A DNA stretch of 34,576 nt from Verrucomicrobiota bacterium (GCA_016219905.1 JACRKA010000125.1:1-34576); one strand, 5' to 3'; shown: positions 22,416 to 32,877, numbered from the stretch's first letter. A program made the numbers and translations. The notes: generated by a model not told the origin, from the sequence alone.

Positions 22416-24449
22416 ATGAAGAAACTCCTCGCTCTTGCGTTCGTTGCAACCTCCCTCACCGCGTGGTCTGGCGCGCCGACGGCCGGCGATCTGTGGCGGC
22501 AACAGTCGCCAGCCGAGAAGGTCGCGCAGGTCCGCGGCATCATCGAAGGCTCGCAGGTGTCAGTGGACAGCTTCGAGCGTTACCTGAAACCAACGATGAT
22601 GGGGCTGACGGCCGATCCGGCGTGGATCAGCGACCCGGTGCATCGCGGGGCCTATGGCGCGCGGGCGAGCTGGGGCCGGCAGGAAGGTTTGAAGAAAGGT
22701 CTTCAACGCAGCCGGTTCGGCGGCAAACCGGAGGCGGTGGCGGCGCTGCTCGACAAGTTCTACGTCGAACCGCGCAACGCGCGCGTCACGCCGGCCAACG
22801 CGGTGTGGCTCGTCAACACCGGCGCGTTCAAGGACGACGAGCGGAAGTGGGCGCACGACAAGGTGCAGGCCCACCGCGCGGCGGCGAACGTGAGGTGGCT
22901 CACCGAGACGAAGCAGCGCGACAAGGGGCGGCCGACGCTGGCGTGGGACCGCACGGTTGGCACGGGGCCGTTCGGCACGGCGAAGCGCGCGGATGGCGCG
23001 ACGGAGACCTATTACAGCCTCGACCCGTATTACGCGGCGGCGATGTTCCGCGTGGAGGACGAGGTCAAGAGCGAGCGGTTGCGGCTGACGTGGCATATCG
23101 CGAAATGGCACGACCTCAATTACCGGCCGATGACCGAGGCTTATCGGCGGACGTTCCGGCGGATGTTCGCGAACCAGGACAAGGTGACCGGCTTGCTCGT
23201 CACAAGGCTCCACAAGCTCACGGAGCGCGAGTTGGGCGAGAAGAAACCGAAGCGCGCCCACGATCTCAGCGACGCGACGTGGGGCGCGGAGTTCGCGCTC
23301 GCGCTCCGCGACGATCCGGAAATCGTGAAAGCGTGCCTCGCCTATCTCGACGCGGTGTGGCGGTCGCATTGGGTGGCGGGCAAAGGCTTCTACGGCGTCG
23401 TGGATCTCGACACGGGCGCGCGGCTCGCGCCGGGCGTGAAGATAAATTTCTATGGTTACTTCGGCACGGCGCTGGCAGAGGTTTACGCGCTGACCAAAAA
23501 CGCGAAGTGGCGTGACCGCGTGCAGGAGATCAACCAATGGGTCTGGAGCCGCCGCCGCAACCCGGCGCGCGCTTACGTGCCGTTGTTCCTCGACGCGGAA
23601 AACCCGGAGTTCTCCTACAACGTCGAGGCGCAGGTCAGCGCGAAGGAGGCCGGCTGGAGCGACGACAGCGACTCCATCTATTATATCCGCGACGTGTTCG
23701 AGCAGTGGAAGCTGACCGGCATGCCGCTGCTGAAGGAGATCGTGTCGCGGCACGGGCGGGATTACATCGAGGCAGCGTGGCTCGGCGACGCGATCGGTCA
23801 TTTCACGCGGCACTGGTGGGTGGACGTGCAGCCGCTCTCGCAGCGGATGTATGGCGACGGCCGGTTCAACAGCAATTACCAGATGGCCCACGCTGCCGCG
23901 CTGGCCGCGACAGCGCAGGAGAAACGGTTCTTCCTCGACTACCTCGACAAGCAACTCGCGACGTTCCAGAAGCTCGACGGCGTGGCGGGGCTGTTCGGCC
24001 AGCAGTTCCTCGACGGCGGCAAGGTCGTGCCCGAATACGGCTACGGAATGGACGACTGGGGTCTCAGCCAGTCGCAGGAGCAATACTGCTCCATCTATCT
24101 CGCGGCCTACGAAGCCGGCGGCGAGCGGAAGTATCTCGATGCCGCGAAGGCGCAGATGGACCGGATGCTGGCCGCCGGCCCGCAATACTGGAACCCGCGC
24201 AACGCCAGTTTTCCGCCGACGGCGGTGCGGCTCGCGAACGCGCTCGGCCGGCCGGCGCGCGCGGAGATCTCTCTCGGCGCGAAGGACTCCGAACTGCGCC
24301 TGTTGCGCGACGGAGCCGAGGTCTTCAAAGCGAAAGTGCCGGCCGAGGTCGCCGTGATCTATCTGCCGCCGGGCGATTACACCGCCGAGATCACCGCTGG
24401 CGGCGCGACGCGGCGCGAGGCCGTGCGCGCGGCAAAGCCGGGCAATTGA
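22416..24449 (+). CDS. Exported alpha/alpha-barrel-like hypothetical protein
   Basis: The 677-residue product has a Sec signal peptide (KKLLALAFVATSLTAWSGA), with ATG 22416 chosen because it gives this leader and follows GGAG at 22404-22407. No family is recognised with confidence. Repeated helical hairpins such as GYFGTALAEVYALTKNAKWR, YYIRDVFEQWKLTGMPLLKE and QYCSIYLAAYEAGGERKYLD, with a conserved-looking acidic/aromatic patch (MDDWGLSQSQEQY), suggest an (alpha/alpha)6 toroid. That fold is typical of uronyl hydrolases, heparinase-type lyases and related enzymes. The C-terminal 70 residues are beta-rich. It is the first gene of a three-gene operon with only 10 bp to the next, and it diverges from the TIM-barrel hydrolase. 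Confidence 0.72.
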   Translation: MKKLLALAFVATSLTAWSGAPTAGDLWRQQSPAEKVAQVRGIIEGSQVSVDSFERYLKPTMMGLTADPAWISDPVHRGAYGARASWGRQEGLKKGLQRSRFGGKPEAVAALLDKFYVEPRNARVTPANAVWLVNTGAFKDDERKWAHDKVQAHRAAANVRWLTETKQRDKGRPTLAWDRTVGTGPFGTAKRADGATETYYSLDPYYAAAMFRVEDEVKSERLRLTWHIAKWHDLNYRPMTEAYRRTFRRMFANQDKVTGLLVTRLHKLTERELGEKKPKRAHDLSDATWGAEFALALRDDPEIVKACLAYLDAVWRSHWVAGKGFYGVVDLDTGARLAPGVKINFYGYFGTALAEVYALTKNAKWRDRVQEINQWVWSRRRNPARAYVPLFLDAENPEFSYNVEAQVSAKEAGWSDDSDSIYYIRDVFEQWKLTGMPLLKEIVSRHGRDYIEAAWLGDAIGHFTRHWWVDVQPLSQRMYGDGRFNSNYQMAHAAALAATAQEKRFFLDYLDKQLATFQKLDGVAGLFGQQFLDGGKVVPEYGYGMDDWGLSQSQEQYCSIYLAAYEAGGERKYLDAAKAQMDRMLAAGPQYWNPRNASFPPTAVRLANALGRPARAEISLGAKDSELRLLRDGAEVFKAKVPAEVAVIYLPPGDYTAEITAGGATRREAVRAAKPGN

Positions 24450-24459
24450 GGGCAAGCCG

Positions 24460-25557
24460 ATGACACCCGACGAAGCGCACAAGCACTACGAGGAACAGTT
24501 CCGGCAGATGGAGGCATATTTCCAACGCCTCATCGAGCAGCGCGCGCCCGCGGCGCGGGCGGCGGCGTGGCGGCGCGATTATTCGGGCGTGGACGCCTAC
24601 CGGCGCAGCGTCGCGCCGATGCGTGAACGGTTCATCGAGTTGATGGGCGGTTGGCCGCCAACGGAGGAGCGAGTGACAGGCGTGCCGCCGCGCATCGAGC
24701 CGGTTGAGATGACGGATCGGCAATACCATTTCACGGCCAAGCGTGTGTGGCTGCCGGCATGGAAGGGCGTGGACACCTACGGGATTCTGCTGGAGCCGCG
24801 CGGCATTCCAACGGGCGAGCGACGGCCCGCGGTCATCGCGCAGCACGGTTACGGCGGGTTCCCGGAGGCGACCTGCGGTCTCGCGGAGATTTCCGGCACG
24901 GACTATCTGCGCGTCTTCGGTCGCACGCTGGCGGAACGCGGTTATGTGGTGTTCGCGCCGCTGGTGATGCACAGTGACCTGAACCGGCTCAAAAAGCTGC
25001 CGGTGATTGACCGCACGTGGCTCGACCGGCTGGCGATGATGGTTGGATGCCAGTTCCAGGCGTGGGAGCTATTCAAGATCACCCGCGTCGTGGACTTCCT
25101 TCAAACCCTGCCGAACGTCCGCGCCGACCGCGTGGGCATCATGGGCATCAGCCAGGGCGGGCTGACCGCGCTCCTGACCGCCGCGATGGACGAACGGATC
25201 GCCGCGTGTGTCAGCAGCGGCTATTTCAACAACCGCACCCACAAGATGGTGAAGCCCTCGCCGCATTACACGGCCTACATCGGCACCACCGAGGCCGACA
25301 AGTTCTTCCGCGGCCACTTGCTGGCGTTCGAGGACGCGGACGTCGCGTCGCTGATCTGCCCCCGGCCGTTCTGCGTCGAGGTCGGCCGCAAAGATCCGGT
25401 GACGTGGTGGCCCGACGTGCAGGGCGAGTTCGAGCGGGCGCGCGCCCACTGGGCGAAGCTGGGACTGGCCGAGCGGACGACGTGGGCGCTGCACGAACAG
25501 GAACACGTCGTGGACGGCGTGGAATCGTTTCGGTTTCTGGATCGTTGGTTGAAATGA
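24460..25557 (+). CDS. Alpha/beta hydrolase, dienelactone hydrolase/acetyl esterase-like
   Basis: The 365-residue protein has no signal peptide or membrane segment and is probably cytoplasmic, unlike its neighbours. The fold is shown by PAVIAQHGYGG (oxyanion region, H129-G), the nucleophile elbow GIMGISQGG with S231, and the likely catalytic His H349 in LHEQEHVVDG. An acid in VGRKDPVTW (D312) completes a plausible triad. Proteins of this type remove acetyl or other ester groups from sugars or cleave lactones. A role in trimming esters from imported oligosaccharides would suit the cluster, but that is inference. It sits 10 bp after the previous gene and overlaps the next by 4 bp (ATGA), strong signs of co-translation. 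Confidence 0.85.
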   Translation: MTPDEAHKHYEEQFRQMEAYFQRLIEQRAPAARAAAWRRDYSGVDAYRRSVAPMRERFIELMGGWPPTEERVTGVPPRIEPVEMTDRQYHFTAKRVWLPAWKGVDTYGILLEPRGIPTGERRPAVIAQHGYGGFPEATCGLAEISGTDYLRVFGRTLAERGYVVFAPLVMHSDLNRLKKLPVIDRTWLDRLAMMVGCQFQAWELFKITRVVDFLQTLPNVRADRVGIMGISQGGLTALLTAAMDERIAACVSSGYFNNRTHKMVKPSPHYTAYIGTTEADKFFRGHLLAFEDADVASLICPRPFCVEVGRKDPVTWWPDVQGEFERARAHWAKLGLAERTTWALHEQEHVVDGVESFRFLDRWLK

Positions 25558-28070
25558 AGCCGCGCGTGCTCGCAACCAACAACCTGATGATGCGGCATTC
25601 AATCATGAACTACTTCCGTGTCCTCTTCCTCGCTCTGCTTGTTGCCTTCACCCCGGCCCTTGCCGAGACGCGCAACGAAAGCAGTCACTTAAAACTCTCG
25701 ACCGACGCGGCGAGCGGGCGTGCCGCGCTCCTCGACAAACGAAACGGCGTTGCGTGGGATCTCGGCGCCGTTGCCGACGCTGCGCTGTCCAAAGACGGCC
25801 GCAGCGTCGTGATCCGCCGCACGGCCGCAAGCAACGACGCGATCCGGCTGCTCGATGGCGCATTGGAGATCGCTGCGGGCGAGAGCGGCTGCGCGCTGGT
25901 GCCGGCACGCGAAGGATTGTTGATTCCTGCCGACAGCGGTGTCGAGTTCAGCCGGAGCTTCAGCACGTCCGGCTATGAAGGCTGCCACATGAACATGATG
26001 GGCTTCATCAAACGCGGCGCGGCGCTGTTGATGACGTGGGACGACGCCTACATCCGGCCGGAACTGGTGAAGACGAAGCAGTCGCTGAAGTGCTCCGTCC
26101 ACGCGCGACGGCCACCGCACTGCGAGAGCGCGGCGTTCGCGATCACGCTGACGCCGCTGGGCCGCGGCGACTGGAACACCATCGCGTCGGCGTATCGCAA
26201 GATTGCCGAGGCGAAGGGACTGGCGGTGACGCTGGCAGCGAAAGCCCGGCGCAATCCGGAGACGGCGAAGCTCTTCGGCGCGTCCAACGCCAAGCTCTGG
26301 ACCTGCCTCGCGCGCCGACGCAGCGAGGACAGCACGAGAGACGAGAGCGTCGAGGTGAAGTGGACGTTCGACGAGGCCGCGCAGGTGGCCGAGCATCTCA
26401 AGCGCGACCTCGGCATGGACCGATGCCTGTTCACGCTCGGCGGCTGGACCGAGGGCGGCTACGACTGCCGGCATCCCGACGCGCTGCCGGCCAACCCTGA
26501 ATGCGGCGGCAACGACGCGCTCGCCGCGGCGGTCGCGCGCATCAAGGCGCTCGGCTACGTCGCCTGTTTTCACGACAACTACCAGGACATGTATCGCGAC
26601 GCGAAATCGTGGAACCCGGACTACATCCAGAAAAAGCCCGACGGCTCGTTGATGTCGGGCGGCCGATGGCTCGGCGGCCGGGCGTGGCTGGTGTGCGCGC
26701 CGAAGACGCTGGAACTGGCGCAACGGCCGCAAAACCTGCCGGCCGTGCAGAAGCTGTTCGGGCCGCAGGCCTACTTCATTGACACGACCTACGCAGTGGG
26801 GCCGCAAGAGTGTTTTGATCCGAAGCATCCGCTGACCTACAACGACGACATCCGATGGAAACAGAAGCTCAGCGATTATTCGCGCAAGGTCTTCGGCATC
26901 TTCGGCTCTGAGTGCGGGCGTGAGTGGGCCATCCCGCACAGCGAGTTTTTCGAGGGCCTCAGCGGCGTCAGCGGCCGATATTTCCACAACCTCGACCCGG
27001 CGACGCTTGGCGCGACGGTGGTGCCGCTGTTCGAGATGGTCTATCACGACTGCGAGGTCGTCTTCGGCAAATACGGCTACGCGCCCGAAGCCGCCGCCGA
27101 ATACGTCGCCCACCACGCGCTCTGCGGCCGGACGCTGAACTATCACCGGCTCGATTCGCATCTCTACTGGAAGCAGCCCGTGCCGGAGGTGAAAGCGCGG
27201 CCGGGCGTGGTGTCGGTGTCCCAAGTCTCAAGTTCGAAGCTGCAGATTCGCTATCGCTGGCAGGTCGAGGCGGACGGTGCCGGTGACTGGCGCGTGTTGG
27301 TGCATTTCGGCAAAGAACAGCCGCCGCCGTTCTTGAACGACCACGCGCCGGCGCGACCGGTGGCGGGTTGGCGCGCAGGCGATGTGATTGAAGAAGGCCC
27401 GTTTGAGGTGGCGGTCCCGCCCACGGTGAAGGCGGACGCGGTGGACGTTTATATGGGCCTCTGTCGTGGACCGCGCGGCGCCGAGCGTGCGAGGCTGCCT
27501 GACAGCGGCGCGGATGGTCGCGTGCTGGTGGGCCGGTTGCGGTTGAAGCCGGCGATTGTGTTCGAGAAGGTTGAAGGGCGTCCCGCGATAGGCGACCGCG
27601 GCTGTTTCGTGCGGGCCGACAACGGCTGGGCCGATGGCCTCTGCGCGATGGATCGTTTCGTGAAGAACACGCACGAGATCCTCGGCCCGCTCGCGGCAAT
27701 CACGGCGCACGCGCGGCTGACGAAGCTGGAGTTCCTGACGCCCGACCGCGCGGTGCGTCGCGCCACGTTCGGCGGCAGCGGCGGCCGGCCGGCGGCGACG
27801 GTGACGGTGAACTTCGGCGCGAGCGAGTTCGTCGCGGAATCGCCGCTGGGCGGCAAGGTGACGCTGCCGACGTGGGGTTTCCTGATCGAGTCGCCGCGGT
27901 TCGTGGCGTTTCACGCGACGAGTTGGGCCGGGCGCAGTTACAACGCGCCGGTGTTGTTCACGGCGCGGATGGACGACAAGCACACGCGGATCTTCCACGG
28001 CTTCGGCGAGGCGCGGTTGACGTGGCGCGGCCGGGAGCTGGAGGTGCGGCGCGAGATGGAGATGAAGTAG
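25554..28070 (+). CDS. Exported GH101-like TIM-barrel glycoside hydrolase (intact paralogue)
   Basis: The 838-residue product is the intact relative of the gene split at 18690. ATG 25554 overlaps the upstream stop as ATGA. ATG 25587 or 25605 would give a more compact signal peptide (NYFRVLFLALLVAFTPALAE), and the start is not settled. A beta-sandwich domain at about 40-210 is followed by a TIM barrel with FTLGGWTEGGYD, ACFHDNYQDMY, YFIDTTYAVG (D410), ECFDPKHPLT and FGSECG (E453), then a C-terminal beta domain. D410 and E453 are candidate nucleophile and acid/base by analogy to GH101/GH129-like barrels. The natural substrate might be an alpha-linked hexosamine glycan, but that is unproven. Both paralogues lie on opposite strands of the same cluster, so a simple tandem duplication is not evident. 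Confidence 0.82.
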   Translation: MKPRVLATNNLMMRHSIMNYFRVLFLALLVAFTPALAETRNESSHLKLSTDAASGRAALLDKRNGVAWDLGAVADAALSKDGRSVVIRRTAASNDAIRLLDGALEIAAGESGCALVPAREGLLIPADSGVEFSRSFSTSGYEGCHMNMMGFIKRGAALLMTWDDAYIRPELVKTKQSLKCSVHARRPPHCESAAFAITLTPLGRGDWNTIASAYRKIAEAKGLAVTLAAKARRNPETAKLFGASNAKLWTCLARRRSEDSTRDESVEVKWTFDEAAQVAEHLKRDLGMDRCLFTLGGWTEGGYDCRHPDALPANPECGGNDALAAAVARIKALGYVACFHDNYQDMYRDAKSWNPDYIQKKPDGSLMSGGRWLGGRAWLVCAPKTLELAQRPQNLPAVQKLFGPQAYFIDTTYAVGPQECFDPKHPLTYNDDIRWKQKLSDYSRKVFGIFGSECGREWAIPHSEFFEGLSGVSGRYFHNLDPATLGATVVPLFEMVYHDCEVVFGKYGYAPEAAAEYVAHHALCGRTLNYHRLDSHLYWKQPVPEVKARPGVVSVSQVSSSKLQIRYRWQVEADGAGDWRVLVHFGKEQPPPFLNDHAPARPVAGWRAGDVIEEGPFEVAVPPTVKADAVDVYMGLCRGPRGAERARLPDSGADGRVLVGRLRLKPAIVFEKVEGRPAIGDRGCFVRADNGWADGLCAMDRFVKNTHEILGPLAAITAHARLTKLEFLTPDRAVRRATFGGSGGRPAATVTVNFGASEFVAESPLGGKVTLPTWGFLIESPRFVAFHATSWAGRSYNAPVLFTARMDDKHTRIFHGFGEARLTWRGRELEVRREMEMK

Positions 28071-28084
28071 CTCGCGCTGGCGAA

Positions 28085-29650
28085 CTACTCCCCTTTCATT
28101 CCCCAAGCGAGTTGGCGGCGAAAGAGTTCCCGGTTTTGCGCGTCGTAGAACTCGACGGGGTTGTAGTCGTCGGTCAGCACGATGCCGTTGTCGAGGTTGA
28201 CCGACCTGATGCCGTCGAAGGCCTGGGCCACCAGTTCGCGCGTTGACGGATGGATTCGCTCGAGGTCCGGCGGTTGGCGCAGCTTCAACCGGTCCTGATC
28301 CGACGCGACCAGGAATGTGTTGCCGTTGCTGGCTTGGTGGATGCGGACGCTCTTGAAGACCGCGCCCAGCGTTTTCGCAAGCGATGCGGTGAAGAAGCTG
28401 TCCTTGCCCGTGAGCGCGCCGAAGATGTTGATCACGATTGTGCCCTCGGGTTTCAGGAGCCGGTGCATCGAGCCGAACGCTTCGCGCGTGAACAGGTGCG
28501 ACGGCGATGAGTCGCCCAGAAATGCGTCCAGGATGAGCGTGTCATACTGTTTCCTGCAGCGGCTGATGAAGTAGCGCCCGTCGCCGAAGTGGATGTTGAG
28601 CTTCTCCGGTTTCAGGTCGAAATACTTCGCCGCCACCGGCACGACAGCGGGGTTGATCTCCACCACGTCCACGCGGACGCCTTCGCGGGCAAACTCGCCC
28701 GGCACGATGCCCACGCCCAGCCCGATGCACAGCGCGTCGTCTATCCGCGGCGTGTAGGCGCGCGCCAGGCCGTGCAGCATGTAGGTATACATCGAGGTGC
28801 TCTTGTGCTCCTGCGGGTCGTAGGAATTCTGGATCAGGTAGTCGTTGAGGAAACTGCGCCGCTCCTCGTCGGCCCACTCCACGACCTGGAGCAGGCCGAA
28901 GTTCGAGTTGGCCCGGTAGAGTTCCTTGATGTTGCCGCTGCCGAGCCGGTCCCCGCGGACGCCCGCATAACCGATGGCCGCGCCCATCAGCACGGTCAGG
29001 AGGACAGGTTTCAGCTTGGAGATCTTCCGGGCCGGCCCGACAAAGTATCCCAACGCCACCAGCATCAACGCCAGCGCGGTCAGATACATCGTGACGGAGT
29101 TCGGCAGGAACGGGATGAGCACGTAGCCGATCAGGAGGGTGCCGACCACACTGCCGACGGTGCTGATGGCAGTCAGGCGGCCCACGTTGCCGCCGACGGT
29201 GTCCACCGAGCCGGTCAGCATGCGGACGAAGAACGGCCCCACCATCGCCAGCAATCCCAACGGCACGAAGAACAGGAACGCCGACGCCAGCAGCGAACCC
29301 GACGCGAGATCGAACTCCAGACACGCATACGCCACCGGTTCGCAGACCCAGACCGAGGCGCACAGATAGACCGCCGCGGCGATGATCGCGCCGTAGAGTT
29401 TGCCAAGCCGTGGCGACCGGTCCACCCACCGGCCGCCCACGTAGTAACCGCAGGCCAGCGCCACCAGCGTGATGGCGATCTGCGCCGTCCAGACGAAGTG
29501 CGACGTGCCCAGATAGGGTGCGAGCATCTTCGCGCCGAGGATCTCCACGATCATGATCGCCGCGCCCGTGACCGCCGCCGTGAAGTAAAGGTAGCGCCGC
29601 AGGCCGTCGGTGGGCGCGGCGGCGGGCTTGGGAATCCGTTTCGGTTTCAT
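28085..29650 (-). CDS. Membrane-anchored spermidine-synthase-like methyltransferase-fold protein
   Basis: The 521-residue protein joins an N-terminal membrane part, about seven helices between 20 and 230, to a C-terminal spermidine-synthase-fold domain from about 245. The nucleotide-binding loop CIGLGVGIVPGE is at 308-319, and VVEINPAV at 329-336 carries the acidic ribose-binding residue. FGDGRYF and LILDAFLGDSSPSHLF follow, with D375 at the usual catalytic Asp site. Fusions of this shape are widespread in environmental bacteria and most are not proven to make spermidine. The polyamine-site residues of authentic SpeE cannot be confirmed by eye. It is convergent with the GH101-like gene, with only 14 bp between the stop codons, and divergent from the next gene. 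Confidence 0.85.
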   Translation of the reverse strand: MKPKRIPKPAAAPTDGLRRYLYFTAAVTGAAIMIVEILGAKMLAPYLGTSHFVWTAQIAITLVALACGYYVGGRWVDRSPRLGKLYGAIIAAAVYLCASVWVCEPVAYACLEFDLASGSLLASAFLFFVPLGLLAMVGPFFVRMLTGSVDTVGGNVGRLTAISTVGSVVGTLLIGYVLIPFLPNSVTMYLTALALMLVALGYFVGPARKISKLKPVLLTVLMGAAIGYAGVRGDRLGSGNIKELYRANSNFGLLQVVEWADEERRSFLNDYLIQNSYDPQEHKSTSMYTYMLHGLARAYTPRIDDALCIGLGVGIVPGEFAREGVRVDVVEINPAVVPVAAKYFDLKPEKLNIHFGDGRYFISRCRKQYDTLILDAFLGDSSPSHLFTREAFGSMHRLLKPEGTIVINIFGALTGKDSFFTASLAKTLGAVFKSVRIHQASNGNTFLVASDQDRLKLRQPPDLERIHPSTRELVAQAFDGIRSVNLDNGIVLTDDYNPVEFYDAQNRELFRRQLAWGMKGE

Positions 29651-29753
29651 GGGCGTGTTCTACGGCCAAAAGAGGCCACAGACAACAGCCGAGTTTGGAC
29701 TTTGTGGTTTCGTGTGGACTCTCGTGATTGTTGCCGGTAACAAGTCCGCCGTC

Positions 29754-31217
29754 ATGAGAGCCTCTGCCGTCCTCCTCGCGGTCGCGCTGGTGTTTCCCGC
29801 CGCGGATCTCCTCGCGCAGCAGAAGAAGAGCGTGAGCCAGCGCGAGATCGTGGACATCGTGCTGGCGAACACGAAACCGCTGAAGCATCCGCGCGGCAAC
29901 CGGCTGCCGCTTTACCTGTGGCCGCTGCACGGGTTGGGAACCAACGACGCCGCCGAGGCCGAACGGCTGCTGAAGATCCTCGACTCGCGCGGCCTGCCGG
30001 TGATCGCGTCGTGGTATCCCGCGCCGAAACGTCGCGAGCAGAGTCTGCGGGAAGCGATGTGGCTCGGCCGGCTCCAGAAGAAGCTCGGCCTGCCGATCAC
30101 TGTCAGCGCCATCGCGTGCATGAACTCGTTCTGCAACGGCGACGAGAAAACCGCGCACGTTGGCGACGACGGCAAACCGTTCTTCGACTTTTCGTTTGAG
30201 ACGAAACGGCCGATGGGCTGCCCGTTCGCGCTCGAGTTCCGCCATCCGGCCATCCGCGAGCAGGTCGAGTTCTTCCTCGACGCCTACCAGCGCGAGGGCC
30301 TCGACATCCAGTTCATCTTCGTGGACTGGGAAGTGGACGGCCCCATCGAATGGAACGACGCATGGGCGCATAGCAAACGCTGCCGCCGCTGCCGCGAGCG
30401 CATAGGCGACATCAGCGACTTCGCCGTGTTCCAGAAGACGCTGCGCGAGATCCGCTGCCGGATGCAACGCGAGTGCCTCGCCGAGCCGGTGCTGAAGCGG
30501 TTCCCGAAGGCGCTCGTCGGCAACTACGCGGTCTATCCCAACGATGGCTGGCGTTACTGGTATGACTACTTTGAGAAGCTCGCGCCCGACGCGCTGTTCA
30601 AGAGCGACCAGCGCGCGAAATACCGGCCGTGGTTCCAGGAGTTCCCGCTGACCGGCTTCACCGTCTCGATGCCGGTGGTCTATACGTGGTATGCGACGCC
30701 GACGTGGTATGACTTCGTCAGCGACGATTATCGCTGGTTCTACAACCTGCTGCTGGTCGCATCAAGGTCGGGCCAGCACAAGGCCGCGGGTGTGCCGAGC
30801 ATCCCGTTTGTGCATTGGCACACGACATCGCCGCCGAAAGAACCCGACCCGGCTGTGAAACAGTTCAGTGCCGGCAAGTATCAAGAACTGCTCTGGCACA
30901 TGCTGCTGCGCGGCCATGACACGCTGTTCCTGTGGTGCCCGCGGGACGAGACCGCCGAGGAAGTGCGGCTCCTCCACGAGGTCTGGGCCGCGTCACTCGA
31001 ATACCGCGAGTTTCTGGAGAAGGGGAAACCGCTGCTGTTCGACGTGCCACGCAAGCAAGGGCCGGTCGTCTCCGCCTTGCAACTCGGCGACCGCGCGCTG
31101 GTGCGCCGGACCGACTTCGATGACCACAAAGACCCTTTGACAGTGACGATCGGCGGCAAGACAATCGCCGTGCCTCGCGCTGACGACCGGTGCCAGGTTT
31201 TGAAACTCAAACAGTAA
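29754..31217 (+). CDS. Exported TIM-barrel hydrolase, hyaluronidase (GH56)-like candidate
   Basis: The 487-residue product has a signal peptide at residues 1-21 ([20 protein letters not shown]). [12 protein letters not shown] starts a likely TIM barrel. [13 protein letters not shown] holds an acidic D191-x-E193 pair followed by a Trp-rich segment. In GH56 hyaluronidases the catalytic Asp-x-Glu stands in a comparable V-I-D-F-E-x-W context, followed by a long helix and a NWGYYAYP-like strand; here a helix is followed by [12 protein letters not shown]. This is a resemblance read by eye, not a confirmed family call. C210 and C213 (KRCRRC) sit beside the putative active site. The protein is followed by a sulfatase 35 bp downstream, which would suit a sulfated aminosugar glycan. 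Confidence 0.7.
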   Translation: MRASAVLLAVALVFPAADLLAQQKKSVSQREIVDIVLANTKPLKHPRGNRLPLYLWPLHGLGTNDAAEAERLLKILDSRGLPVIASWYPAPKRREQSLREAMWLGRLQKKLGLPITVSAIACMNSFCNGDEKTAHVGDDGKPFFDFSFETKRPMGCPFALEFRHPAIREQVEFFLDAYQREGLDIQFIFVDWEVDGPIEWNDAWAHSKRCRRCRERIGDISDFAVFQKTLREIRCRMQRECLAEPVLKRFPKALVGNYAVYPNDGWRYWYDYFEKLAPDALFKSDQRAKYRPWFQEFPLTGFTVSMPVVYTWYATPTWYDFVSDDYRWFYNLLLVASRSGQHKAAGVPSIPFVHWHTTSPPKEPDPAVKQFSAGKYQELLWHMLLRGHDTLFLWCPRDETAEEVRLLHEVWAASLEYREFLEKGKPLLFDVPRKQGPVVSALQLGDRALVRRTDFDDHKDPLTVTIGGKTIAVPRADDRCQVLKLKQ

Positions 31218-31252
31218 AGCTGGTGTTCAACGACCAAAGGAAACGCGAAGAG

Positions 31253-32818
31253 ATGAAACAACTACTCACCTTCATCATGGCGGCAAGCTGCACGCTCTGC
31301 GCGGCGGCCGAGTCCAAACGCCCCAACATCGTCTTCATCTTCTCCGACGACCACGCCTATCAGGCCATCAGCGCCTACGGCGATGCGCGAAAGCTTATCA
31401 AGACGCCGAACCTTGACCGGCTCGCGCGCGAGGGGATGCGGTTCGACCGCTGCCTGATCCCCAACTCCATCTGCGGGCCAAGCCGCGCCACGGTGATGAC
31501 CGGCAAATACAGCCACTCGAACCGCTTCTTCAACAACAGCAACAGCCGCTTCGACGGCTCGCAGACCACAATGCCGAAACTGTTGCAGGCCGCCGGCTAC
31601 CAGACCGGCATCGTCGGCAAGTGGCATCTCGTCACCGACCCGACCGGCTTCGATTACTGGGAAATCCTTCCCGGCCAGGGCGTCTATTACAACCCGCCGA
31701 TGATCCGCAACGGCGAACGCGTCAAGCAAGACGGCTACACCACCGACATCATCACCGACCTCTCGATCGAGTGGCTCAAGAAGCGCGACCAGTCCAAGCC
31801 GTTCCTGCTGATGTGCCACAACAAGGCGCCGCACCGCGAGTGGGAGCCAAACCTCAAGCACCTCGGCCACGACGGCGACCGGAAGTATGCCGAGCCGGAA
31901 ACGCTCTTCGACGATTACGCCGGCCGCGGCAAGGCCGAGCGCGAGCAGGACATGACCATCGAGAAGACGATGAACGACAAGGACAACAAGCTCGTCGCGC
32001 CGGGACAGCTCACGCCCGAGCAGCTCAAGGTCTGGAACGCTTACTACGAGCCGCGCAACGAAGCGTTCCGCAAAGCCAACCCGCAGGGTAAGGACCTCGT
32101 CCGCTGGAAATACAACCGCTACATGCACGACTACCTCGGTTGCATCAAAAGTGTGGACGAGAACGCCGGCCGGCTGCTGAAGTTCCTTGATGACGCGGGC
32201 CTTGCCGACAACACCATCGTCGTCTATTCCTCCGACCAGGGCTTCTACCTCGGCGAACACGGCTGGTTCGACAAACGCTGGATCTTCGAGGAATCGCTCC
32301 GCTCGCCGCTGATGGTGCGCTGGCCCTGCGTCACCAAGCCCGGCAGCGTCAACAAGGACCTGGTCTCGAACCTCGACTTTGCCGAGACGTTCCTCGATGC
32401 CGCTGGCGCAGCCGTGCCTGCCGAGATGCAGGGCCGCAGCCTCGTGCCGGTGCTCAAAGGCCAGACGCCTGCCGACTGGCGGAAGAGTTTCTACTATCAC
32501 TACTACGAGTTCCCCGGCCCGCACAGCGTTGCCCGCCACTACGGCGTCGTCACTGATCGCTACAAGCTCGTGCGCTTCTACGAGCCGGCGATGAACTATT
32601 GGGAACTGTTCGACCTCCAGAAAGACCCGCGCGAGATGCGCAGCGTCTTTGGCCAAGCCGACTACGCCGACGCGCAAAAGCAGCTCGAAGCCGAACTCGC
32701 CCGCCTGCGCAGCGAACTCAAAGTTCCCGACCCCGACCCGGAGGAGACGATCATCAAACGCGGCACGGGCAAGGCAGGCAAGACCGGCAAGGCCGGCGGG
32801 AAGAAGAAGGCGAAGTAA
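31253..32818 (+). CDS. Exported sulfatase, N-acetylglucosamine-6-sulfatase/heparan-type
   Basis: This is a 521-residue type I sulfatase. ATG 31253 gives a signal peptide at residues 1-19 ([19 protein letters not shown]), with AAAGGAAA at 31236-31243 as ribosome site. Active-site features are [10 protein letters not shown] (D32, D33), the formylglycine motif C74-G-P-S-R78 followed by ATVMTGK, GKWHL, and the late metal motif [18 protein letters not shown]. The sequence pattern, including SHSNRFFNN, resembles the branch acting on GlcNAc-6-sulfate or related amino-sugar sulfates. The C-terminus carries a Gly/Lys-rich tail ([18 protein letters not shown]). Formylglycine formation is required and no maturase is encoded here. 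It probably forms an operon with the preceding hydrolase. Confidence 0.92.
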   Translation: MKQLLTFIMAASCTLCAAAESKRPNIVFIFSDDHAYQAISAYGDARKLIKTPNLDRLAREGMRFDRCLIPNSICGPSRATVMTGKYSHSNRFFNNSNSRFDGSQTTMPKLLQAAGYQTGIVGKWHLVTDPTGFDYWEILPGQGVYYNPPMIRNGERVKQDGYTTDIITDLSIEWLKKRDQSKPFLLMCHNKAPHREWEPNLKHLGHDGDRKYAEPETLFDDYAGRGKAEREQDMTIEKTMNDKDNKLVAPGQLTPEQLKVWNAYYEPRNEAFRKANPQGKDLVRWKYNRYMHDYLGCIKSVDENAGRLLKFLDDAGLADNTIVVYSSDQGFYLGEHGWFDKRWIFEESLRSPLMVRWPCVTKPGSVNKDLVSNLDFAETFLDAAGAAVPAEMQGRSLVPVLKGQTPADWRKSFYYHYYEFPGPHSVARHYGVVTDRYKLVRFYEPAMNYWELFDLQKDPREMRSVFGQADYADAQKQLEAELARLRSELKVPDPDPEETIIKRGTGKAGKTGKAGGKKKAK

Positions 32819-32877
32819 GCCGGGCCACACCGGCCGGTTGCAGTTTGGCGCGTTGCGGGACGGCGGAGAGAAATCGT

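Noticed and set aside
29651-29753. GTGGTTTCGTGTGG-type sequence in the divergent gap as a further repeat
   Set aside because: Only one degenerate copy is visible in this window, so repeat status cannot be supported.
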